Source of the DNA: Schlegelella_A sp965246805
GTDB lineage: Bacteria > Pseudomonadota > Gammaproteobacteria > Burkholderiales > Burkholderiaceae_C
Assembly (NCBI GenBank): GCA_965246805.1
Contig: CBDFFO010000009.1
Coordinates: 558,001-622,000, forward strand
Direction of reading: 5' to 3'
DNA: 64,000 bases
Below, one piece after another: positions 8,310 through 15,235 of the stretch; position 1 is the first letter of the stretch, and every line of letters begins with the position of its first letter. Below the pieces are notes generated by a model. It saw nothing but the letters and a program-made list of their open reading frames with translations, was not told the DNA's origin and did not search any database. The translations under genes and the position numbers were made by a program.

Positions 8310-10055
8310 TCATGCCTTCTGCCGCACATAGCGCCCGGGCGCCGCCTCGATCGGGCGGTGTTGGCGGTTGCCGGCCGACTTCGGCGCCGCGATCCGCCCG
8401 CCCGAGCGCGGCGCCAGCCACAGGGCCCAATCGGGCCACCAGCTGCCGGCATGCTCGGTCGCGCCGGCGAGCCACGCGCTCGCGTCGGACTTGCGGCGGG
8501 CATCGCCGGTCCAGTGGCTGCGCTTCTTCTTCGCCGGCGGGTTGATGACGCCGGCGATGTGACCCGACGCGCCGAGCACGAAACGCGTGTCCGACTTCAG
8601 CACACCCAAGTTGCGGAACGCGCCGTCCCACGGCACGATGTGATCTTCGCGCGAGGCGTACACATAGGCCGGCACCTGGATCGCGGAGAGATCGACCTTC
8701 TCACCGCACACCGTCACCTTGTTCGGCGTCGCCAGGTTGTTCTCGAGATAGGTGTTGCGCAGGTACCAGGTATACATCGGGCCGGGCAGGTTGGTGCCGT
8801 CGCTGTTCCAGTAGAGCAGGTCGAACGCGGGTGGGGTCTCGCCTTTCAAGTAATTGCCGACCACGTAGTTCCACACCAGGTCGTTCGGGCGCAGGAAGCT
8901 GAAGGTGGTGGCGAGCTCCTGGCCCTTCAACAGGCTGCCGCCGCCGGGGCTGGTGGGGCCGATCGTGGTTTCGCGCAGCCGCACCATCGCCTCGTCGACG
9001 AACAGATCGAGCACGCCGGTGTCGTGGAAATCGAGGAAGGTGGTGAGCAGGGTCATGCTCGCAGCCGGCGTTTCGCCGCGCGCCGCCAGCACCGCGAGCG
9101 CGGTCGCGAGGATGGTCCCGCCGACGCAGAAACCGAGCGTGTTGATGTGCTCGGCGCCGGTGATCTCGCGGACCACCGTGATCGCGCGGATCGCGACGTC
9201 GTCGATGTAGTCGTCCCACGTCTTCTGCGCGAGGCTCGCATCGGGGTTGCGCCAGCTCACGACGAACAGGCGGTGGCCCTGCTCCACGGTGTAGCGGATC
9301 AATGAGTTCTCGGGCTGCAGATCGAGGATGTAGTACTTGTTGATGCAGGGCGGCACGAAGAGCATCGGCACGGCGTGAACCTGATCGGTCAGCGGCTTGT
9401 ATTCGAGCAGCTGGAACAGCTCGTTCTCGTACACCACCGCGCCTTCGGACGTGGCGACGTTGCGGCCGACCTCGAACTGGCTCTCGTCGGTCTGCGACAA
9501 GTGGCCTTGCTGCACGTCGTTCCAGAGTTGCTTCATGCCGCGGGCGATGCTCTCGCCTTTCGACACGATGGCGAGCCGCCGCGCTTCCGGGTTGAGCGCG
9601 AAGATGTTGCTCGGCGCTGCCGCGTCGACCCACTGCTGCACCGCGAAGCGCACCTGCGCGCGCGTTCGCTCGTCGCCTTGCAGGCTCTCGGCCAGGGCGC
9701 CGAGCGTGCGCGCGTTCAGCAGGTACATGCGCGCGAGGTAGCTGCTGTCGGGCGCGTTCGCCCAGTCGGGCGCGGCGAAGCGCTTGTCGAGCGGGATGGC
9801 GGAGACGCCGATGCCGTCGGCCGCACTCGCACCGGCGCTGACGAGCTCGTTCCACAACGCGCTCGACGCGGCGACGTAATCGCTTTGCAGCTTCGCGAGC
9901 GCATCGGGATCGGGCTTCAGCGCCATCAACGCATGCATCGGGTCGGCGACGGCGCCGTGAGACGTCGGCATCGCGACCGCTTCGGGTCGCGTCGGCATCG
10001 CGGCCATGCGGGGGGCCTTCAAGGCGGGTGGGACGCGGCTTGCGCGGCTCTTCAC
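8310..10055 (-). CDS. phaC: Class I poly(3-hydroxyalkanoate) synthase
   Basis: Polymerises (R)-3-hydroxyacyl-CoA at the granule surface. The 581-residue product matches class I PhaC in length. The lipase-like box GFCVGGT holds the nucleophile Cys310; the catalytic Asp lies in SREDHIVPW near residue 471 and the His in GASGHIAGV near residue 498. The first 50 residues are Ala/Met/Pro-rich and poorly conserved. The start is a GTG at 10055, supported by GAGGAG about 9 bases ahead; an in-frame ATG 17 codons later is the alternative. It is the first gene of phaC-phaA-phaB. No regulatory site could be read with confidence in the 131 bases upstream. Confidence 0.96.
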   Translation of the reverse strand: MKSRASRVPPALKAPRMAAMPTRPEAVAMPTSHGAVADPMHALMALKPDPDALAKLQSDYVAASSALWNELVSAGASAADGIGVSAIPLDKRFAAPDWANAPDSSYLARMYLLNARTLGALAESLQGDERTRAQVRFAVQQWVDAAAPSNIFALNPEARRLAIVSKGESIARGMKQLWNDVQQGHLSQTDESQFEVGRNVATSEGAVVYENELFQLLEYKPLTDQVHAVPMLFVPPCINKYYILDLQPENSLIRYTVEQGHRLFVVSWRNPDASLAQKTWDDYIDDVAIRAITVVREITGAEHINTLGFCVGGTILATALAVLAARGETPAASMTLLTTFLDFHDTGVLDLFVDEAMVRLRETTIGPTSPGGGSLLKGQELATTFSFLRPNDLVWNYVVGNYLKGETPPAFDLLYWNSDGTNLPGPMYTWYLRNTYLENNLATPNKVTVCGEKVDLSAIQVPAYVYASREDHIVPWDGAFRNLGVLKSDTRFVLGASGHIAGVINPPAKKKRSHWTGDARRKSDASAWLAGATEHAGSWWPDWALWLAPRSGGRIAAPKSAGNRQHRPIEAAPGRYVRQKA

Positions 10056-10186
10056 GGCAATCGACTCCTCGGTTGATCAGGACAAGTAGGAGGGGCGATC
10101 GATGCGCCCGACCCTGCTGCGCACATCCTAGTCCCGCGAGGGCATGATCGATGCTGCACCTAGGGTCTGTCTGGAGGCGGTGAACG

Positions 10187-10501
10187 ATGTGGATGGTGGG
10201 CGTCGCTTGGAGCTATGTGGTCGTGATGATGACCATCGCGGAGGCGACCTCCGATACCGGCACGGTGCTCGGCGCGCTGGTCACGTTCGTGCTCTACGGC
10301 GTCTTGCCGCTGTCGATCGCGCTCTACCTGATCGGCACGCCGGGGCGGCGGCGACGGGCGGCGGCGATCGAGAACCCTGCGGCGCCGGCGGCGGCGCCTG
10401 CTCCGGTCGGCGCGGCGGCCATCGGCTCACTCGACGCCGCCACCTCGCTCGATCCAGACCGCGGCCGCCATCCGTCCGGTGACGCGATCGCGCCGGAATG
10501 A
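10187..10501 (+). CDS. Small conserved inner-membrane protein, function unknown
   Basis: 104 residues. Two hydrophobic segments are visible near residues 3-18 (VGVAWSYVVVMMTIAEA) and 28-48 (LGALVTFVLYGVLPLSIALYL), followed by GTPGRRRR and an Ala/Pro-rich tail. The GTPGRRR positive patch suggests a cytoplasmic C-terminus. I recall similar proteins beside phaC or pgeF in other Burkholderiales but can name no function. It is divergent from phaC. Its last 75 bases overlap the 3' end of pgeF on the other strand, so the tail sequence is constrained by pgeF and the true stop is less certain than the membrane part. Confidence 0.7.
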   Translation: MWMVGVAWSYVVVMMTIAEATSDTGTVLGALVTFVLYGVLPLSIALYLIGTPGRRRRAAAIENPAAPAAAPAPVGAAAIGSLDAATSLDPDRGRHPSGDAIAPE

Positions 10502-11278
10502 ATAGAACCGCGCCGCGTCGCTGACCGTGCAGGGCGACGCGCCGGTGACTCGGTCGACGCCTGCGGCACGCAGCCGGTCGCGCGCGAGCCCGGGCAGATT
10601 CGCGAGCCACTTGCCCTCGCGATGGAAGACGAAGCGAAGCGGAGGGTCGGACGCGACCGCGATCCTGGCGTCGGCCCTCGCGCCCGGCGCGTCGGCGCTC
10701 GGCCCCGCCACTTCGGTCGACACGCCGAATGCGGCCAGAACGTCGGCACCGACCTCGAAACGCTCGGGGCCGATGCAAGCGCCGAGCCAGGCGTCGATCG
10801 CTGCCACGTCGCAGTCGGCCAACCGCGCGACGGCGTCGACCGTCACCTCGAGCACACCCGCCGCCAGACCGCGCCAGCCGGCATGGGCGGCGCCGACCGC
10901 GCGGCCGTTGCGCGCGGCGAACAGCACCGGCAGGCAGTCGGCCGTCAGCACGGTGCAGGCGATGCCCGGCTCGTTCGTGACGCAGGCATCGGCCACGCGG
11001 GCGGCGGGGCCGTCGAGCGCATCGGCCAGACCCACCTGCACGACACGCTTGCCGTGAACCTGCTCCAGGTAGACCGGCCTCGCGCGGATGGCCGCGGCGA
11101 AGCTGGCCCGATTCGCATCGACGGCGAGCCGGGCGTCGGCGCCGTGGCGCAGGTTCATCGAATCGAACGGTGGCTCGCTCGCGCCGCCCACGCGCGTGGT
11201 CATGCAGCCGGCGACGTTCCTTGCGGTGAAGTCGGCCGCCAGCCAATCGGCGTGCGGCGTCTGCCGGCCGCGCATCAT
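10427..11278 (-). CDS. pgeF: Peptidoglycan editing factor / multicopper-type laccase-domain protein (YfiH family)
   Basis: 283 residues of the DUF152/YfiH family. Members hydrolyse misincorporated muropeptide amino acids in E. coli, and others act on purine nucleosides. Family landmarks are TTRVGGASEPPFDSMNL, LEQVHGKRVV, TADCLPVLF, GAAHAGWRGLAAGV and ACIGPERFEVG, which include the His and Cys metal ligands. The closing region with DAARFYSFRRD and TGRMAA is typical. The start is the ATG at 11278: it overlaps the stop of the upstream isomerase gene as ATGA, a sign of translational coupling. Open frame continues farther upstream in the same frame but only antisense-like Arg-rich sequence is encoded there. 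Confidence 0.93.
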   Translation of the reverse strand: MMRGRQTPHADWLAADFTARNVAGCMTTRVGGASEPPFDSMNLRHGADARLAVDANRASFAAAIRARPVYLEQVHGKRVVQVGLADALDGPAARVADACVTNEPGIACTVLTADCLPVLFAARNGRAVGAAHAGWRGLAAGVLEVTVDAVARLADCDVAAIDAWLGACIGPERFEVGADVLAAFGVSTEVAGPSADAPGARADARIAVASDPPLRFVFHREGKWLANLPGLARDRLRAAGVDRVTGASPCTVSDAARFYSFRRDRVTGRMAAAVWIERGGGVE

Positions 11279-12003
11279 GCCGCGTCGGGGCAAGCCGAAG
11301 GTTGCGTCGACGCGAAGGCATCGAGCTGCATGCAGGTCTCGAAGATCCGCATCGTCGTCGGCGCGTGGTCGAGGCGGCAACTCATGCGCTGCGCGTTGTG
11401 GATCTGCGGAACCAGCACGAGGTCGGCCAGCGTGGGCGCATCGCCGTGGCAGAAACGGCCGGTGCGCGGGTCGCTCGCGAGGGCCTGCTCGAACGCGGCG
11501 AGACCGGTCTCGACCCAGTGGCGATACCAGCGGTCCTTGTCGGCCTCGCCGAGCTTCATCTCGCGCATCAAGTAGCGCAGCACGCGGAGGTTGTCGAGCG
11601 GGTGGATCTCGCACGCGATATCGAGTGCGAGCGAGCGACAGCGCGCACGGCCGAGCGCATCGGCGGGCAGCAGCGGAGGTTGCGGGTGGGTTTCGTCAAG
11701 GTACTCGATGATGGCGATCGATTGCGTGAGCGTCGCGGCGCGCCCGCCGGGCGCGCGGCTCACGGCGCTTGCATCGGCATCGGCGCTCGCATCGGCGTCG
11801 GCGTCCGCATCGCCATCGCTATTGATCACCAGCGCAGGCACCAACTGCGACGGGACGTGCGCCGCATAAGCGGGCGCCGCCTGCTCGTTCTTCACGAGAT
11901 GCACCGGCAGCGTCTCGAACGCCAGCCCCTTCAGGGCCAGCGCGATGCGCACGCGGTACGAGGCCGACGACCGAAAGTAGCTGTAGAGCTTCACCTCGGA
12001 CAC
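11275..12003 (-). CDS. maiA: Maleylacetoacetate/maleylpyruvate isomerase, GST zeta family, with an acidic repeat insertion
   Basis: Glutathione-dependent cis-trans isomerase of aromatic-acid breakdown. The N-terminal thioredoxin fold opens with KLYSYFRSSASYRVRIAL, the SSxxxRVR glutathione-binding motif of zeta-class GSTs. The C-terminal helical domain includes ACEIHPLDNLRVL and APTLADLVLVPQ. The product is 242 residues, about 30 longer than the usual 212-215. The extra length is residues 61-89, an Asp/Ala/Ser run (DADADADASADADAS) between VPALVI and LTQSIAIIEYLDE, where normal family members have a short turn. The start is taken at GTG 12003, 26 bases after the FAH-type gene; a GTG three codons later is also possible. 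It overlaps pgeF by 4 bases. Confidence 0.88.
   Translation of the reverse strand: MSEVKLYSYFRSSASYRVRIALALKGLAFETLPVHLVKNEQAAPAYAAHVPSQLVPALVINSDGDADADADASADADASAVSRAPGGRAATLTQSIAIIEYLDETHPQPPLLPADALGRARCRSLALDIACEIHPLDNLRVLRYLMREMKLGEADKDRWYRHWVETGLAAFEQALASDPRTGRFCHGDAPTLADLVLVPQIHNAQRMSCRLDHAPTTMRIFETCMQLDAFASTQPSACPDAA
11771..11819. repeat. Short hexanucleotide-like repeat inside maiA
   Basis: The + strand shows imperfect repeats of GCATCG/GCGTCG. They encode the Asp-Ala-Asp-Ala insertion of the isomerase on the minus strand. The unit length keeps the frame, consistent with expansion by slippage. Confidence 0.7.
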
Positions 12004-12029
12004 CCGGTCACCGCTCGGTCGGCATCGGG

Positions 12030-12731
12030 TCAGACGAGCTTCACCTGCAACGTGCCAACGCCGTCGACCTTCGCGTTCAACGTATCGCCGACCACACATT
12101 TCGCGACGCCTTCGGGCGTGCCGGTGAAGATCAGATCGCCAGGCGCCAGGGTCCACGCCGCCGACAAGTGTTCGATGATTTCGGGAATGGTCCAGATCAA
12201 CTTGCCGATGGTGCTGGACTGGCGCGCGCCGCCGTTCACGTCGAGCGCGATGGCGGTATCGGGGCCGACCTTGCAATGGGCCGCGGCGCGCAAAGGCCCG
12301 ATCGGTGCCGACTGTTCGAAAGCCTTGCCGATCTCCCACGGGCGGCCGGTTTTCTTCGCTTCGCCCTGCAGATCACGGCGTGTCATGTCGAGGCCCACGG
12401 CATAGCCCCACACGTGCTGCATCGCATCGGCGGCCTGTATGCCGCTGCCGCCCTTGCCGATCGCGACGACCAGCTCGACCTCGTGGTGCAGGTCATTGGT
12501 GAGCGATGGATATTGCATCGTGCCGACCGTGCCTTCGGCGATCGGCAACACGGCATCGGCCGGCTTGAGGAAGAAGAACGGCGGCTCGCGGCCGGTGAAA
12601 CCCATCTCGATCGCGTGCTCGACGTAGTTGCGGCCGACGCAATAGATGCGATGGACCGGAAAGGTCGCGCCCGGTGCACCGCCGACCACAGGGACAGTGG
12701 CGGCCAGAGGCGCCTCGATGACATGGCTCAT
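12030..12731 (-). CDS. Fumarylacetoacetate hydrolase family protein (fumarylpyruvate hydrolase-like)
   Basis: 233 residues, the short FAH-domain form that includes fumarylpyruvate hydrolase (NagK) and related C-C bond hydrolases. Landmarks: YCVGRNYVEHAIEMG, PFFFLKPADAV, the metal-binding HHEVELVVAIGKGG, GLDMTRRDLQ, GKAFEQSAPIGP and DLIFTGTPEGVA. The start is the ATG at 12731 (MSHVIEAPL). Upstream open frame is ignored because it encodes no family sequence. The MaiA-type isomerase follows 26 bases later, then pgeF, so the first two enzymes may act in sequence on a maleylpyruvate- or maleylacetoacetate-type intermediate. The exact substrate cannot be told from sequence. Confidence 0.88.
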   Translation of the reverse strand: MSHVIEAPLAATVPVVGGAPGATFPVHRIYCVGRNYVEHAIEMGFTGREPPFFFLKPADAVLPIAEGTVGTMQYPSLTNDLHHEVELVVAIGKGGSGIQAADAMQHVWGYAVGLDMTRRDLQGEAKKTGRPWEIGKAFEQSAPIGPLRAAAHCKVGPDTAIALDVNGGARQSSTIGKLIWTIPEIIEHLSAAWTLAPGDLIFTGTPEGVAKCVVGDTLNAKVDGVGTLQVKLV

Positions 12732-12794
12732 GGAACGCGCTTTCGTTGACGTTGGGCGGGCGCATGATGCCACGCCGCCCCTAAACTTCGCAGC

Positions 12795-13340
12795 ATGTTC
12801 ACCGCCCGCAGCTTCCAGCATTGCAAAGCCTGCGGCGCGACGGTGACGTATCGCATCCCGCCCGGCGACAACCGAGAACGCGCCACCTGCGATCGATGCG
12901 GCACGGTGTTCTACGAGAACCCGCTGAATGTCGTCGGCACGTTGCCCGTGTGGCGCGATCAGGTCCTGCTTTGCCGCCGCAACATCGAACCGCGCCATGG
13001 CTTATGGACCTTGCCGGCCGGCTTCATGGAATTGGGCGAACCGAGTGCCGAGGGCGCGGCGCGCGAGACGGTCGAGGAGGCCGGCGCGCGCATCGAACTC
13101 GGTGCCTTGTTCAGCGTGCTCAACGTCGCGCACGTCGGGCAGCTGCACCTGTTCTATCTGGCCGAACTCGTCGACACCGATTTCGCACCCGGCCCCGAGA
13201 CCATCGAGGCGCAACTCTTCAGCGAAGGCCAGGTGCCATGGGACGAGCTCGCGTTTCGCACGGTGCGTCGCACGCTCGAGTTCTATTTCGCGGACCGACG
13301 GATGGGCGAATTCGCGCTCCATACCGAAGACCTGGTCTGA
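12795..13340 (+). CDS. Nudix hydrolase with N-terminal zinc ribbon
   Basis: 181 residues. The N-terminus holds a zinc ribbon with two CxxC pairs (CKAC and CDRC). A Nudix fold follows, with the catalytic box GFMELGEPSAEGAARETVEEAGA matching GX5EX7REUXEEXGU. Zinc-ribbon Nudix proteins often hydrolyse NADH, ADP-ribose or related nucleoside diphosphates; the substrate here is not determined. It is divergent from the FAH gene (63 bases between starts) and convergent with lpdA, leaving 33 bases between the two stops. No clear Shine-Dalgarno precedes the ATG. Confidence 0.88.
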   Translation: MFTARSFQHCKACGATVTYRIPPGDNRERATCDRCGTVFYENPLNVVGTLPVWRDQVLLCRRNIEPRHGLWTLPAGFMELGEPSAEGAARETVEEAGARIELGALFSVLNVAHVGQLHLFYLAELVDTDFAPGPETIEAQLFSEGQVPWDELAFRTVRRTLEFYFADRRMGEFALHTEDLV

Positions 13341-13373
13341 CGTTCGCGCCGTCGCGCCGTCGAACGCAGCACC

Positions 13374-15221
13374 TCAGGCCACAGCCCGCCGCACCGGCGG
13401 CAGATCGGTGCATGTGCCTTCGAACGCTTCCGCCGCGAGCCCGATCGCTTCGCCGAGTGTCGGGTGCGGGTGGATCGTCTTGCCGATGTCGACGGCGTCG
13501 GCACCCATCTCGATCGCGAGCGCGATCTCGCCGATCATGTCGCCGGCGTGCGTGCCGACGATGCCGCCACCGACGATCGCATGCGTCGCCTCGTCGAACA
13601 GCAGCTTCGTGAAGCCTTCGTCGCGGCCGTTCGCGATCGCCCGACCAAGCGCGTTCCACGGGTAGAGACCCTTCCTGACCTTGATGCCGCGCGCCTTCGC
13701 GTCGTCTTCGGTGAGGCCGGCCCACGCCACTTCCGGGTCGGTGTACGCGACGCTCGGGATCACGCGCGCCTCGAACGTCGCGCGAGCGAGCTTCTCGTCA
13801 CCGAGCTGTTCGCCGGCGATCACCTCGGCGGCCACATGCGCCTCGTGCACGGCCTTGTGCTCGAGCATCGGCTGGCCGACGATGTCGCCGACCGCGAAGA
13901 TGTGCGCCACGTTGGTCCGCATCTGCGTGTCGACGGCGATGAAGCCGCGCTCGCTCACCTCGACGCCGGCGGCATCGGCCGCGATGCGCTTGCCGTTCGG
14001 CGTGCGGCCGACCGCCTGCAGCACCAGGTCGTAGAGCTGCTCCTTCAAAGCGCCCTCGCCTTCGAAGCGCACCAGGATGCCGTCGGGCCGCGCCTCGGCG
14101 CTGACGGTCTTGGTTTTCAGCATGATGTTGTCGAAGCGCGGCGCATTGAGCTTCTGCCAGACCTTCACCAGGTCGCGATCGGCGCCCAGCATCAGGCCGT
14201 CGAGCATCTCGACCACGTCGAGGCGCGCGCCGAGCGTCGAGTACACCGTCGCCATCTCGAGCCCGATGATGCCGCCGCCGACGATCAGCATCTTCTTCGG
14301 GCGCTGCGGCAGGTCGAGCGCGCCGGTTGAGGTGACGACCCGCGGGTCGTCTTTCGGCAGGAACGGCAGCTTCACGGCCTGCGAGCCGGCAGCGATCACC
14401 GCGCGCGCGAAGCCGATCGTCGTCGTGCCACCGGCCGCGAGCGCGACCCTCACATGGTGGGCATCGATGAACGCGCCCTCGCCGGTGACGATCTGCACCT
14501 TGCGCATCTTGGCCATCTGCGCGAGCCCGCCGGTGAGCTTGCCGACCACTTTGTTCTTGTGCGCGACGAGCTTGTCGGTGTCGATCGTCGGCGTCTTGAA
14601 GTCGACGCCATAGGCCCCGAAGTGCGCGGCCTCGTCGATGACCGACGCCACGTGCAGCAGCGCCTTCGACGGGATGCAGCCCACGTTCAGGCAGACGCCG
14701 CCGAGAGCCGCATAGCGCTCGACCATCACGACCTTCAAGCCGAGGTCGGCGGCGCGGAACGCGGCCGAATAACCACCGGGGCCGGCGCCGAGCACGAGGA
14801 CGTCGCAGTTTTGATCGCCGTGAAGAGCTTCGTCCCGGCGCTCTCCCGCTCGCGTGGGAGAGCGAGTCGGTGCCGGCTCAACAGAAGGAGCACCAGCCGC
14901 TGCCGGCGCTGGAGCGGCTGCGGACGCACGGCCGGCCCCCTCTTCCGCCCCGGCGGGAGAGGGCTGGGGTGAGGGTGGGTTCGCCGCGTCGACCTCCATC
15001 GACAAAATCACCGACCCCGTGTTCACCACATCGCCGACCTTGACCGCAAGGCTCTTCACCACGCCGGCATGCGACGACGGGATCTCCATCGACGCCTTGT
15101 CGCTCTCGACCGTAATCAGTCCTTGCTCCGCCCTCACCGTGTCGCCGACAGCGACCAGCACCTCGATGACGCCGACGTCCTTGAAGTCGCCGATGTCCGG
15201 CACCGAGATGTCCATCGTCAT
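13374..15221 (-). CDS. lpdA: Dihydrolipoamide dehydrogenase (E3) with N-terminal lipoyl domain; linker carries REP-like DNA
   Basis: Reoxidises dihydrolipoamide in the pyruvate dehydrogenase complex with FAD and NAD. 615 residues. Residues 1-78 are a lipoyl domain with Lys42 in ESDKASMEIP. Residues 139-615 are the flavoprotein: LGAGPGGYSAA for FAD, the redox pair GGVCLNVGC, IVGGGIIGLEMA for NAD, and the C-terminal HPHPTLGEA with the active-site His-Glu. A lipoyl domain on E3 is common in Burkholderiales. The 80-136 linker is odd: residues 82-98 and about 119-132 are translations of REP-like palindromes also found in the intergenic DNA at 23.4 kb. The start is ATG 15221, 14 bases after aceF; a second ATG lies two codons later. 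Last gene of aceE-aceF-lpdA. Confidence 0.96.
   Translation of the reverse strand: MTMDISVPDIGDFKDVGVIEVLVAVGDTVRAEQGLITVESDKASMEIPSSHAGVVKSLAVKVGDVVNTGSVILSMEVDAANPPSPQPSPAGAEEGAGRASAAAPAPAAAGAPSVEPAPTRSPTRAGERRDEALHGDQNCDVLVLGAGPGGYSAAFRAADLGLKVVMVERYAALGGVCLNVGCIPSKALLHVASVIDEAAHFGAYGVDFKTPTIDTDKLVAHKNKVVGKLTGGLAQMAKMRKVQIVTGEGAFIDAHHVRVALAAGGTTTIGFARAVIAAGSQAVKLPFLPKDDPRVVTSTGALDLPQRPKKMLIVGGGIIGLEMATVYSTLGARLDVVEMLDGLMLGADRDLVKVWQKLNAPRFDNIMLKTKTVSAEARPDGILVRFEGEGALKEQLYDLVLQAVGRTPNGKRIAADAAGVEVSERGFIAVDTQMRTNVAHIFAVGDIVGQPMLEHKAVHEAHVAAEVIAGEQLGDEKLARATFEARVIPSVAYTDPEVAWAGLTEDDAKARGIKVRKGLYPWNALGRAIANGRDEGFTKLLFDEATHAIVGGGIVGTHAGDMIGEIALAIEMGADAVDIGKTIHPHPTLGEAIGLAAEAFEGTCTDLPPVRRAVA
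14840..14863. repeat. REP-like palindrome inside the lpdA linker
   Basis: An 8-bp stem (GCTCTCCC / GGGAGAGC) with an 8-base loop. It resembles the CTCTCCCGCT...GGGAGAG core of the intergenic element near 23.44 kb. It is translated as part of lpdA (TRSPTRAGERRDE). Confidence 0.65.
14936..14977. repeat. REP-like element inside the lpdA linker
   Basis: A 24-base core at 14952-14975 is identical to 23451-23474 in the intergenic block, and the flanking CCCCCTCT is shared too. On the minus strand it is read in frame as NPPSPQPSPAGAEEGAG within lpdA. Confidence 0.85.
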
Positions 15222-15235
15222 CCCCGAAGGCGCGC

